From Metabacillus idriensis (GTDB lineage: Bacteria > Bacillota > Bacilli > Bacillales > Bacillaceae): a stretch of DNA of 64,000 nucleotides. A model generated the notes under the pieces. That model searched no databases. It worked only from the letters and a program-made list of their open reading frames with translations, and was not told where the DNA came from. Numbering within the stretch: position 1 is the first letter of the stretch; each line of letters starts with the position of its first letter. The translations under genes were made by a program, and so were the position numbers. This document shows positions 43,279 to 51,843 of this stretch, in pieces. The stretch covers positions 1 to 64,000 of the forward strand of contig NZ_WKKF01000009.1 of NCBI RefSeq assembly GCF_009674765.1. The letters run 5' to 3'.

Positions 43279-46200
43279 ATGAGGTTTTTAAAAAAATGTG
43301 GAAAACTAGCTGTACTTACAATTATAATTTTGTCAGCTATACTAAGCCCACTTAACACTAGTGCAGCTACCCAAACGAGCGACCAAAAAATCAAACGGAT
43401 TGAAGAGTTTATTCAAAAAAACATGAAAAAAGGAAACATTCCAGGAATGACAGTTGTCATCGTGGAAGGGGACAAAACAGTTTATTCGAAAAGTTTTGGA
43501 TATGCTGATAAAAAGAACAAAGTTCCTGTAACTTCTGAGACAAGTTTTGAAATCGCATCTACTTCAAAAGCTTTTACTGGACTTGCTTTGTTGAAACTCC
43601 AGCAAGATGGGCTCCTAGAACTAGATGATCCTGTATCTAAATTTTTCCCCGGGTTTAATGCAAAATATAAGGGAAGTAATTTTGAAATTAGTCTTCGGCA
43701 ACTCCTGCACCACACAAGTGGCCTCCCATGGTATACCATCACAAATATTCCTATATCCCAAGAACCTAATGCTTTAGAAGAAGTTGTGCGTAATGTAAAT
43801 GGTGTTGAATTAAATAAACGTCCGGGTGAACGATTTGAATATGCCACGATAAATTATGCAATTGTTGGAGCAGTAATTCAAGAAGTTACTGGTCAATTGT
43901 TTGAAGATTATATGGAAAAGAATATTTTTAAACCCTTAGGACTCAACAATACTACCTTATACCCTTCTGAGGTAGAAAAAACCCTCGCAGTGGGTTATAA
44001 AAATGGTTTTTTCCAAGCGAGAGAATATCAAGCTCCCGTTTTTAGGGGGAATCTTCCTGCTGGTTACATCATAATGGATGGCAATGATCTAGCTAAATGG
44101 TTAAAGTACCAATTGGGTAGTTTTCAGTCGCCTTTAAGCCCGTTAATAATGCAAACTCATGTACCTGATAGGACAGTTCCACCAAGCAAATTTGACTTTT
44201 CATCATATGCAATGGGATGGGCTGACTATCAAATTGGAACGGGAGAAGTTTCAAAATCTGGTTTAAATCCAAATTACTCAGCTTATATGGTTTTCCGAAA
44301 AAAGGACCAGTTGGCAGTGGGAGTTTTAGCTAATAATGGAACGACACTAACATACATAACGGGGCATGGAATTCTAGATATATTATACGAAAATACACCT
44401 ACATCTCCATATGAACCTGACCAAAGTACTGATAGTGCTTGGTCAATTATTGCTTTATTTGCAATCGGGTATGCTTGTGCAGTGCTATTTGCAATATTTA
44501 TTAGCTTAATAGATATCATTCGCAAAAAACGTATATGGGAACCTTTAAATTTGAAAAAGACGCTACATGGCTTAATATTATTTATTTGTTTAGTCCCATT
44601 TGTATATGGTCTATATATTATTCCTGAAGCAATGCAAGGCGTTTCATGGACAACGGCTATTGTTTGGTCACCTTATAGTTTCTTAATCGCTGCCATATCT
44701 GTTTCACTAGCTATAGTATTGAGTAGTATATACTTTTTACTATCAACACTGTTTCCTGCAACAAACAGTAATAAAAATTCTATTCCATTACTAGTTATGA
44801 TGAGTTTGTTAAGTGGTATAGCTAATGCAGTTGTTATATTCATTATTAACTTTTCTATAGGAAGTGAAATTCCTGTTAGGTATTTGTTGTACTACTTTGG
44901 TTTAGCCTTGGCAATTTATATATTTGGTCGAAGATTGATTGAAGGTAAATTGGTCAAAATTACTTATAACATAATCTATCAGAAGAGGATGGAATTAATT
45001 GATAGAATATTAAAATCTTCTTTTCATAAATTGGAAAGAATAGATAACGGAAGAATATTTGCCACTCTTAATAACGACACAGAACTAATTGGTTACTCAG
45101 CGAATGTAGTTGTAGGGTTTGTCACAAGTTTATTAACTGTAATATGTTGTTTTGTATATCTTGGTACTATTTCTATGTGGGGAACTTTACTTTCAATAGC
45201 AGTCATAGCAGTCATAGCTGCTTTGTATAGCATAGTTAGTTCTTCTGCTAATCGTTATTGGGAAGAAGCCAGAGATACACAAAACGTTTATCTTAAACTA
45301 ATTGATGAAATGCTTAAAGGCTATAAGCAGCTAAGCATGCATGGCAAGAAGAAAGCAGAATTTAGTGAGGACGTTCGAGTCAGTAGCAAACAATATAGAG
45401 ATAAGCGTATTATTTCTAGGATTAAATTTACAAACTCATTAATAGTTGGAGAAACATTGCTTATTTTAATCTTGGGTGTTGTGACTTTCTTATTTCCAAC
45501 TGTATTCCCAGATATTAAAGACTTTACACTCATAAAGTTTATTATTGTCTTTTTATACTTGATTGGTCCTATTAATGGGCTATTACAGGCAGTTCCTGAA
45601 ATAATGCAAATTAAAATTTCATGGAAAAGAATAAATGAATTTGTTAAAGAAGTTCCTATGGAGAACGAGAAAGAGCCAATAAAGAATAATCTGTCAGAAG
45701 TTGACTTGTTTGTTGAGGAAATTGGTTTTCATAACCTTACATTTGAGTTTAATGATGTAGAAAAAAACTTTGTTATAGAACCTACTTCTTTTGTTGCTCG
45801 AAAAGGCGAGATTATATTTATTACTGGAGGTAACGGCAGCGGCAAAACTACACTTGCGAAATTAATGACTGGCTTATATCCACCTGAAGAAGGTTATTTA
45901 ACAATTAATGGTAAAAGTGTCGATTCAAGTGCTGTAGGAGAGTATTATTCAACAGTATTCTCTGATTTCCATTTGTTTGACAAATTGTATGAAATTAATA
46001 GTGCTGAGAAACAAGAAGAGATTAATCGTTATTTAAAGTTACTTCATCTTGAGGAGAAAGTTACGATAAACGATGGTTCATTCAGTACAGTGAATCTTTC
46101 CACTGGTCAAAGAAAACGATTAGCTTTGTTAATCTGTTACTTAGAAGATCGACCAATCTATTTATTCGACGAGTGGGCAGCTGATCAAGACCCAGAATTC

Positions 46201-46359
46201 CGAAAAATTTTCTACCAAACACTCTTACCAGAGATGAAAGAGAAGGGGAAAATTGTATTTGCTATTACCCATGATGACAATTATTTTCATGTGGCTGATC
46301 GAATGTTAAAGATGGAAATGGGGAAATTGAAGGAAATAGTACCTGAAGTATCTTACTAA
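43279..46359 (+). CDS. ClbP/XcnG-type prodrug peptidase fused to an ABC exporter
   Basis: The 1026-aa protein combines two machines. Residues 1-30 form a signal peptide. Residues about 35-375 are a beta-lactamase-fold peptidase with ASTSKAFTG (SxxK near 97), YATINYAIVG (Tyr motif) and KSGLNP (KTG-like). Three membrane helices follow (about 395-500), the ClbP layout. The part from about 505 on is an ABC exporter of the cyclic-peptide type. It has about six helices, then Walker A TGGNGSGKTTL (near 852), signature LSTGQRKRL, Walker B IYLFDEW and the H-loop ITHDD. The peptidase should cut off the N-acyl-D-Asn cap outside the membrane during export, as proposed for ZmaM. I chose ATG 43279, 9 nt after GGAG. 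A TTG at 43264 precedes that site. Confidence 0.93.
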   Translation: MRFLKKCGKLAVLTIIILSAILSPLNTSAATQTSDQKIKRIEEFIQKNMKKGNIPGMTVVIVEGDKTVYSKSFGYADKKNKVPVTSETSFEIASTSKAFTGLALLKLQQDGLLELDDPVSKFFPGFNAKYKGSNFEISLRQLLHHTSGLPWYTITNIPISQEPNALEEVVRNVNGVELNKRPGERFEYATINYAIVGAVIQEVTGQLFEDYMEKNIFKPLGLNNTTLYPSEVEKTLAVGYKNGFFQAREYQAPVFRGNLPAGYIIMDGNDLAKWLKYQLGSFQSPLSPLIMQTHVPDRTVPPSKFDFSSYAMGWADYQIGTGEVSKSGLNPNYSAYMVFRKKDQLAVGVLANNGTTLTYITGHGILDILYENTPTSPYEPDQSTDSAWSIIALFAIGYACAVLFAIFISLIDIIRKKRIWEPLNLKKTLHGLILFICLVPFVYGLYIIPEAMQGVSWTTAIVWSPYSFLIAAISVSLAIVLSSIYFLLSTLFPATNSNKNSIPLLVMMSLLSGIANAVVIFIINFSIGSEIPVRYLLYYFGLALAIYIFGRRLIEGKLVKITYNIIYQKRMELIDRILKSSFHKLERIDNGRIFATLNNDTELIGYSANVVVGFVTSLLTVICCFVYLGTISMWGTLLSIAVIAVIAALYSIVSSSANRYWEEARDTQNVYLKLIDEMLKGYKQLSMHGKKKAEFSEDVRVSSKQYRDKRIISRIKFTNSLIVGETLLILILGVVTFLFPTVFPDIKDFTLIKFIIVFLYLIGPINGLLQAVPEIMQIKISWKRINEFVKEVPMENEKEPIKNNLSEVDLFVEEIGFHNLTFEFNDVEKNFVIEPTSFVARKGEIIFITGGNGSGKTTLAKLMTGLYPPEEGYLTINGKSVDSSAVGEYYSTVFSDFHLFDKLYEINSAEKQEEINRYLKLLHLEEKVTINDGSFSTVNLSTGQRKRLALLICYLEDRPIYLFDEWAADQDPEFRKIFYQTLLPEMKEKGKIVFAITHDDNYFHVADRMLKMEMGKLKEIVPEVSY

Positions 46360-46400
46360 AATTTACCCTTGTAAAAAAATAAAACAAGAAGTGGGTTCTT

Positions 46401-49268
46401 ATGCGAAATAACATATATGTTAAAGGCGCAAAACAACACAACCTAAAAAATATTACAGTAGAAATTCCTCGTAATCAATTGGTTATATTTACAGGAGTAA
46501 GCGGATCAGGTAAATCATCGCTTGTTTTTAACACTATATATTCAGAGGGCCGCAAAAGATTAATGGATTCATTGTCATCCTATGAAAGGATGAGTTTAAA
46601 AAAACCAGGTGAAAGTTTAGTAGATTTAATAGAAGGGCTTTCACCAACAATTGCTATCGAACAAAAAACGGTATCAAAAAATTCACGTTCAACAGTCGGT
46701 ACTCTTACTGATTTATATTCTTATGTACGATTATTGTTTTCAAGAGCAAGCTCAGCTTTCTGCCCATATTGTAAAGAAGAATTGCCTGTCCTATCTAAGA
46801 AGAAAATCATTGATTACGTCGTGAATTTACCATATGGATATTCGATAGATATATCGGCTCCAATTCTGTCTGAATCTTTTGATGATTTAACAGTGATATT
46901 AAATAATTTGAACCAAAAAGGGTTTCATAAAGTAGTTTTAAATGAGCAAATCCTTCAAGTAGAAGAAGCGTTAGATTTACTTACTAATATTAAGAAAAAA
47001 AAGAATATCTCAATACAGGCTCATTTGGGTAATATCACCATTAAACCTCAAAATGAAAATATAATAAAAACAAAAATTGAGAAAGCATTAGAAATAGGTA
47101 TGGGATTAATCAGTATCAAAGCAGATGGACGTGATAGCACTATTTTTCATGAAATTGCATGTAAGTCATGTAATGTCTTAGTAAGTGAAATTTCGGCTAG
47201 TGAATTCTCTTATAATTCTCCATATGGTGCTTGCACTACATGTACCGGACTAGGAACGCAGTATTATGTTGATAAAAACCTTGTTATTCCTAATAAAGAT
47301 AGAAGCATTTCAGAAGGAGCAATAAACATAATTGGGTGGCAATTTGATACTGAGAAATTTCACAAGAATAGGAAAATTCTAGAGGGGCTTGCAAAAGAAT
47401 ATAAATTTGATCTAAATACGGCTGTAAAAGATCTACCAACTGAATTACTGAATGTGGTTCTATATGGTACTAACGGGAAAAAAATTAGAATTGAAAACCC
47501 TTCGCAGGGTGGAAAAGATATGTATGAAAAATTTTCTGGAGTAATCAATTTAATTTATGATCGCTTCAATTCCAATGCTAAAGACGATATGAGCACAATT
47601 AAAGAAGAGGACAAAACTGTCATACGTGAACGTCCTTGTCCTAATTGCGGAGGAACAAGGCTCAAGGCTCAAAGGCTTTTATATCGTATAAACGGTCTGA
47701 CGATTAATGAGTTAACCAACATGTCGGTAAATAACTTAGTGGAATTTTGCGAGGATAGCATTCAATTTAATAATGAGGTTTCTAAAAGCTATTCGTCAAA
47801 AGCTATTCCTATATTGAAAAATATGAGGGAACGATTAATTCTTTTGAATGACATTGGACTTGGATATTTAACTTTAAATAGACCGGTGAACATGTTATCA
47901 GGTGGAGAGTCCCAGAGAATTCGATTAACGACTCAATTAGGCTCCGGACTTATGGGGTTAATTTATATTCTAGATGAACCAAGTGTTGGGTTGCATCCTA
48001 AAGATAGTGAAAAGATGATTTCTATGCTGACAAAGTTAAGAGATTTAGGTAATTCGTTGATTGTAGTAGAGCACGATGATGATATTATCTCAAAAGCGGA
48101 TTATCTTATTGATATAGGACCAGGTGCAGGCTCCCAAGGAGGAGAAATAATAGCACAAGGAACAGTTGAAGAAGTGATGCGGAATCCCTCTTCATTGACA
48201 GGGCATTATTTAAGTGGAAAAAAAAGAATTTCAATTCCTTCTAAAAGAAGAGGGATTGAAAACACTGACAACTATCTAGAAATTACAGGAGCAAAGAAAA
48301 ACAACTTGAAGAATCTGAATATTCGTATTCCACTAGCGCGGTTTGTTGGGGTTACAGGTGTTTCAGGTTCTGGAAAAAGCACATTAGTAAATGATGTTAT
48401 ATATAAAGAGTTATTATCCATAAAAGAAGGCCAATATAAGTCGGATTCTAATTCGAAAGTTAGAGGTGTAGAAAACATTGACGATGTAATTTATATTGAT
48501 CAAATGTCTATAGGAAGAACACCTCGGTCTAATCCGGCAACTTATATCGGAATATTTAATATCATCAGACGTCTTTTTGCCAAAACAGATGCAGCTCAAT
48601 TATCGAAATACAAGGAATCTCACTTTAGTTTCAATACACCAGGTGGTCGGTGTGAAGAATGTTTGGGACTTGGGATCATAGTAACGCAAATGCACTTTAT
48701 GCCTGATATCGAGATGATTTGTGAGTCTTGTCATGGCAAGCGTTACAACGCTGAAATTTTGAACATTACCTATAATGGAAAAAACATAGTAGAAGTTTTA
48801 GATATGAGCATTAAAGAAGCAGCTCAATTTTTCTTAAATCAACCTAAAATTTACACAAAATTAGATCTCATGAGTCAAATGGGACTTGGATACATGAAGT
48901 TGGGACAATCGGCTACGACTTTATCTGGCGGTGAGGCTCAACGTATTAAGTTAGTTTATGAATTAAGTAAATTAACAACGGGTTCAAGTAATTTGTATAT
49001 CTTAGATGAACCGACTACAGGTTTACATTTAGATGACATTCAACGCTTGCTAGACATATTTCAAAAATTAGTTGGCGAAGGACATACTGTTCTCGTAATT
49101 GAACATAATTTACAACTTATTAAAACAGTAGATTACCTTATCGACCTAGGTCCAGGTGGTGGAGTAAATGGTGGTAACATTGTTGCTACAGGAACTCCTG
49201 AAGAGGTTTCAAAAAACGCAAATTCCTATACGGGGCAATATTTACGAAAAATATTAAATGGAAATTAG
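46401..49268 (+). CDS. UvrA-like ABC protein, probable self-resistance
   Basis: The 955-aa protein has the full UvrA layout. Walker A GVSGSGKSSLVF (near 33) and GVSGSGKSTLVN (near 653), signatures LSGGESQRI and LSGGEAQRI, Walker B ILDEPS and ILDEPT. Zinc-binding pairs CPYC, CKSC/CTTC and CEEC/CESC correspond to the UvrA zinc modules. UvrA recognises distorted DNA. Extra UvrA copies in antibiotic clusters (DrrC-like) protect producers of DNA-binding drugs. Its place 41 nt after the exporter gene and 8 nt before the next cluster gene argues for resistance rather than housekeeping repair. The segment that binds UvrB (about residues 125-245) seems present but diverged. The start ATG has only a weak ribosome site. 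Confidence 0.9.
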   Translation: MRNNIYVKGAKQHNLKNITVEIPRNQLVIFTGVSGSGKSSLVFNTIYSEGRKRLMDSLSSYERMSLKKPGESLVDLIEGLSPTIAIEQKTVSKNSRSTVGTLTDLYSYVRLLFSRASSAFCPYCKEELPVLSKKKIIDYVVNLPYGYSIDISAPILSESFDDLTVILNNLNQKGFHKVVLNEQILQVEEALDLLTNIKKKKNISIQAHLGNITIKPQNENIIKTKIEKALEIGMGLISIKADGRDSTIFHEIACKSCNVLVSEISASEFSYNSPYGACTTCTGLGTQYYVDKNLVIPNKDRSISEGAINIIGWQFDTEKFHKNRKILEGLAKEYKFDLNTAVKDLPTELLNVVLYGTNGKKIRIENPSQGGKDMYEKFSGVINLIYDRFNSNAKDDMSTIKEEDKTVIRERPCPNCGGTRLKAQRLLYRINGLTINELTNMSVNNLVEFCEDSIQFNNEVSKSYSSKAIPILKNMRERLILLNDIGLGYLTLNRPVNMLSGGESQRIRLTTQLGSGLMGLIYILDEPSVGLHPKDSEKMISMLTKLRDLGNSLIVVEHDDDIISKADYLIDIGPGAGSQGGEIIAQGTVEEVMRNPSSLTGHYLSGKKRISIPSKRRGIENTDNYLEITGAKKNNLKNLNIRIPLARFVGVTGVSGSGKSTLVNDVIYKELLSIKEGQYKSDSNSKVRGVENIDDVIYIDQMSIGRTPRSNPATYIGIFNIIRRLFAKTDAAQLSKYKESHFSFNTPGGRCEECLGLGIIVTQMHFMPDIEMICESCHGKRYNAEILNITYNGKNIVEVLDMSIKEAAQFFLNQPKIYTKLDLMSQMGLGYMKLGQSATTLSGGEAQRIKLVYELSKLTTGSSNLYILDEPTTGLHLDDIQRLLDIFQKLVGEGHTVLVIEHNLQLIKTVDYLIDLGPGGGVNGGNIVATGTPEEVSKNANSYTGQYLRKILNGN

Positions 49269-49276
49269 GAGGATAT

Positions 49277-50299
49277 ATGGATACTCTTTATAATAATTTA
49301 CGAATACTCCCGATTGGTCCATTAAATCATTATCTTCAAAAAAGGTATAATGACTTGCCTTGGGTAAGAAAGCTAGGATTGGATCATATTAAATTAAAAG
49401 GTGATTTCTTATTAATGCATGCTTGGAAACCTGGATGCATAATAATATCACAAAACCAAGCAGAACAGTTAAAATCCGTAATTAAAAATGGTGAGACAGA
49501 GACTTCTGGTTTACCTCAAATGCCAACTGAATGGTTAAATAGTGAAAAACAGGAACCTATCATAGAAGGGATCTTAACTAAAGTATTGGTCCCAGGTCTA
49601 TTTGAAATACTATTAAATGAAGATTTAGATATTAAAAGTCAACAAGCTAGGCGTTTGAGAACTATTTTAGAAGGGCTATCTGAGAATGTACCTATTTTCC
49701 CAGCTATTCAGAATGAGTATGAACTCCGAAATTTTTTAGTAGATATTGAAAGTCAAAAACCAAAGACTGTTGTAGAAATAGGAACAGCTAGTGGAGGAGT
49801 ATTCTATTGCTTAAGTCAATTAGCAGATGAGGAAGCTTTGTTGGTTAGCATAGACTATCCGGGGGGACCATATGGTGGTGGTCAGGATGAAAATGAAATA
49901 AAACTCTATTCAAGCTTTGGTAAGCCTAAACAAGAGTTTGCCTTTATCAGAGATAGATCTTTCCATCATTCTACAAAGCAAGATTTAATAAGGATTTTAG
50001 GCGATAGAAAGATTGACCTTTTGTTTATAGATGGTGATCACTCATATGGCGGTGTTAAATCGGATTTCAACATGTATAAAGATCTTGTTGCTCCAGAAGG
50101 GGTAATTGCATTCCACGATATTAATTCTCGACCTGAGAGTTGGGGAAGGGGATTTGATGTAGGACTGTTTTGGGATGAATTGAAATTAAATCATGGTAGT
50201 ACGAAAGAAATTATTGATCCTAAAGGCTGTAAAGAACCTGCATATCTTAATCAAGACCATAATAATTTATCGTATGGTATCGGAAAGATTTCAATTTAA
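49277..50299 (+). CDS. CmcI-like class I SAM-dependent methyltransferase
   Basis: The 340-aa protein has a non-catalytic N-terminal half (about 1-155) and a Rossmann methyltransferase domain. TVVEIGTASGGVFY (SAM motif I) occurs near residue 171 and DLLFIDGDHSYGGVKSDFNM near 253, followed by VAPEGVIAFHDI. This order matches the CmcI/cephalosporin-hydroxylase-like and Methyltransf_24 families, which often O-methylate antibiotics using a metal held by the Asp/His residues. AGGAGGATAT gives a strong ribosome site 8 nt after the uvrA-like stop, so it belongs to the operon. It may methylate a hydroxyl of the product. The target is unknown. Confidence 0.82.
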   Translation: MDTLYNNLRILPIGPLNHYLQKRYNDLPWVRKLGLDHIKLKGDFLLMHAWKPGCIIISQNQAEQLKSVIKNGETETSGLPQMPTEWLNSEKQEPIIEGILTKVLVPGLFEILLNEDLDIKSQQARRLRTILEGLSENVPIFPAIQNEYELRNFLVDIESQKPKTVVEIGTASGGVFYCLSQLADEEALLVSIDYPGGPYGGGQDENEIKLYSSFGKPKQEFAFIRDRSFHHSTKQDLIRILGDRKIDLLFIDGDHSYGGVKSDFNMYKDLVAPEGVIAFHDINSRPESWGRGFDVGLFWDELKLNHGSTKEIIDPKGCKEPAYLNQDHNNLSYGIGKISI

Positions 50300-50341
50300 A
50301 ATTTTTTAGAAGTTTAGAAGGAAAGGAGGTAACTAACCTTA

Positions 50342-51721
50342 ATGGGACATAATACAATTTCTAAATCAAACGTGCAAGATGTGTTAGGGCTAACATCCAT
50401 GCAGGAGGGCATGCTTTACCATTATCTTCAAAACCCAGAATCAGATCAGTATTTTGAACAATTTAGTTATTCACTGAAAGGTTCTTTTAATATGTCCGCG
50501 TGTTTAAGTGCTTGGAAATGGACCATACAACAAAATGAAATGCTCAGGACTATTTTTCGTTGGGAGAAAATTAACAATCCTGTTCAAGTTATCTTAAAAG
50601 ATCGCTTAATATCTTTTGTGTTTCATGATCTTGTCTCATTCCAAGAGCAGGAAAAAGCTTTAATAGCAGATCAACTTCTTGAAAAGGATAGAATGGAACG
50701 ATTTGATTTGGGAGAAGGCCCATTGTTTAGAATTATGATATTAAAGCTGACGGAATATAGCCACTCCATTGTCGTCAGTAACCACCATATACTGTTTGAT
50801 GGGTGGAGCAATGGTATATTAATGGAAGAATTTTTACAAGCATACTCTTCATTCCACGCTGGTGAGACGCCAATGGAAGTTGCTAAGCCTCCATTTAAGG
50901 AATATGTGAAATGGCTTTATAATCAGGATAAATCAGTTGGAGTAGAGTTTTGGGAAGAATATTTGAAGGGGTATAAGTATAAACCCTTATACATATCGAA
51001 CTTTATTAAGGAAACTGATGTTAAAGGTACCGCAAATGAAAATTATATTATCCCTCAGGCAACTATGAACGATATTCGAAAAGTTGCTAAGGATGAGGGG
51101 GTAAGTATAGGGACAATCTTTAGTGCTGCATGGGGAATTTTATTACAAAAATATATAGATCATGATGATATTGTGTTTGGTACTACAGTTTCTGGGCGTT
51201 CAAGTAATTTACCAGGGATAGAACGGATGGTAGGTCTCTTAATGAACACAGTTCCTGTGAGAATACGCTTAGACAGATCAACAAAAGTAATAGACTTATT
51301 ATTGGATGTACATCATTCAACTAAAAGCCGTCAACCATACGAGACGGTCCCGTTAGTAGATATTCAAACTGTTACCAATCAAAATCCAACTATGGTTTTG
51401 TTTGATACACTTTTAGTAATTGAAAACTACCCTTTGAATGTGTCTGTTAACAACGGGCTTAAGCTCGAATCATATAAAGGTCATAGCAGAACAAATTATC
51501 CTCTAGTGCTCGCTATAAACAATTTTGAGGAAACAGAGCTGAATTTTGTTTATCAACAAAAAAACTTTAACAAAACAACAATGGAGTTACTTAAAGAACG
51601 CTATGTTGGAATACTTAAAAGATTAATTGTGGACAGAGATCAACTAATTGATGAAAATTTTAATCTGACGAATATTGAAGAGAATATGAACGAACTTTTA
51701 GGGATTGAGTTTAATTATTAA
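50342..51721 (+). CDS. Free-standing NRPS condensation domain
   Basis: The 459-aa protein is one condensation domain only. LTSMQEGMLYHYL opens it and NHHILFDGWSNGI (HHxxxDG near residue 141) is intact. There is no A or T domain. The N-terminal PMQEGMLFH-like motif is typical of D-C-L domains that accept a D-residue from an upstream E domain. That fits transfer of acyl-D-Asn from the starter NRPS (37087) to the carrier of the next protein, which has lost its own full C domain. A strong ribosome site (AAAGGAGGT, 11 nt upstream) supports the start. The subtype and partner choice are inference. Confidence 0.9.
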   Translation: MGHNTISKSNVQDVLGLTSMQEGMLYHYLQNPESDQYFEQFSYSLKGSFNMSACLSAWKWTIQQNEMLRTIFRWEKINNPVQVILKDRLISFVFHDLVSFQEQEKALIADQLLEKDRMERFDLGEGPLFRIMILKLTEYSHSIVVSNHHILFDGWSNGILMEEFLQAYSSFHAGETPMEVAKPPFKEYVKWLYNQDKSVGVEFWEEYLKGYKYKPLYISNFIKETDVKGTANENYIIPQATMNDIRKVAKDEGVSIGTIFSAAWGILLQKYIDHDDIVFGTTVSGRSSNLPGIERMVGLLMNTVPVRIRLDRSTKVIDLLLDVHHSTKSRQPYETVPLVDIQTVTNQNPTMVLFDTLLVIENYPLNVSVNNGLKLESYKGHSRTNYPLVLAINNFEETELNFVYQQKNFNKTTMELLKERYVGILKRLIVDRDQLIDENFNLTNIEENMNELLGIEFNY

Positions 51722-51843
51722 TTTCATCCGCTAAGTTTTGAAGAGTAACAAATATATAAGTTACATGCCTTATCTAGGAAGTAACTGTCGATATTAAATA
51801 ACTTCAATTACGTTAATACAGGTTCGGGGGTAAGGGGGGGCAT

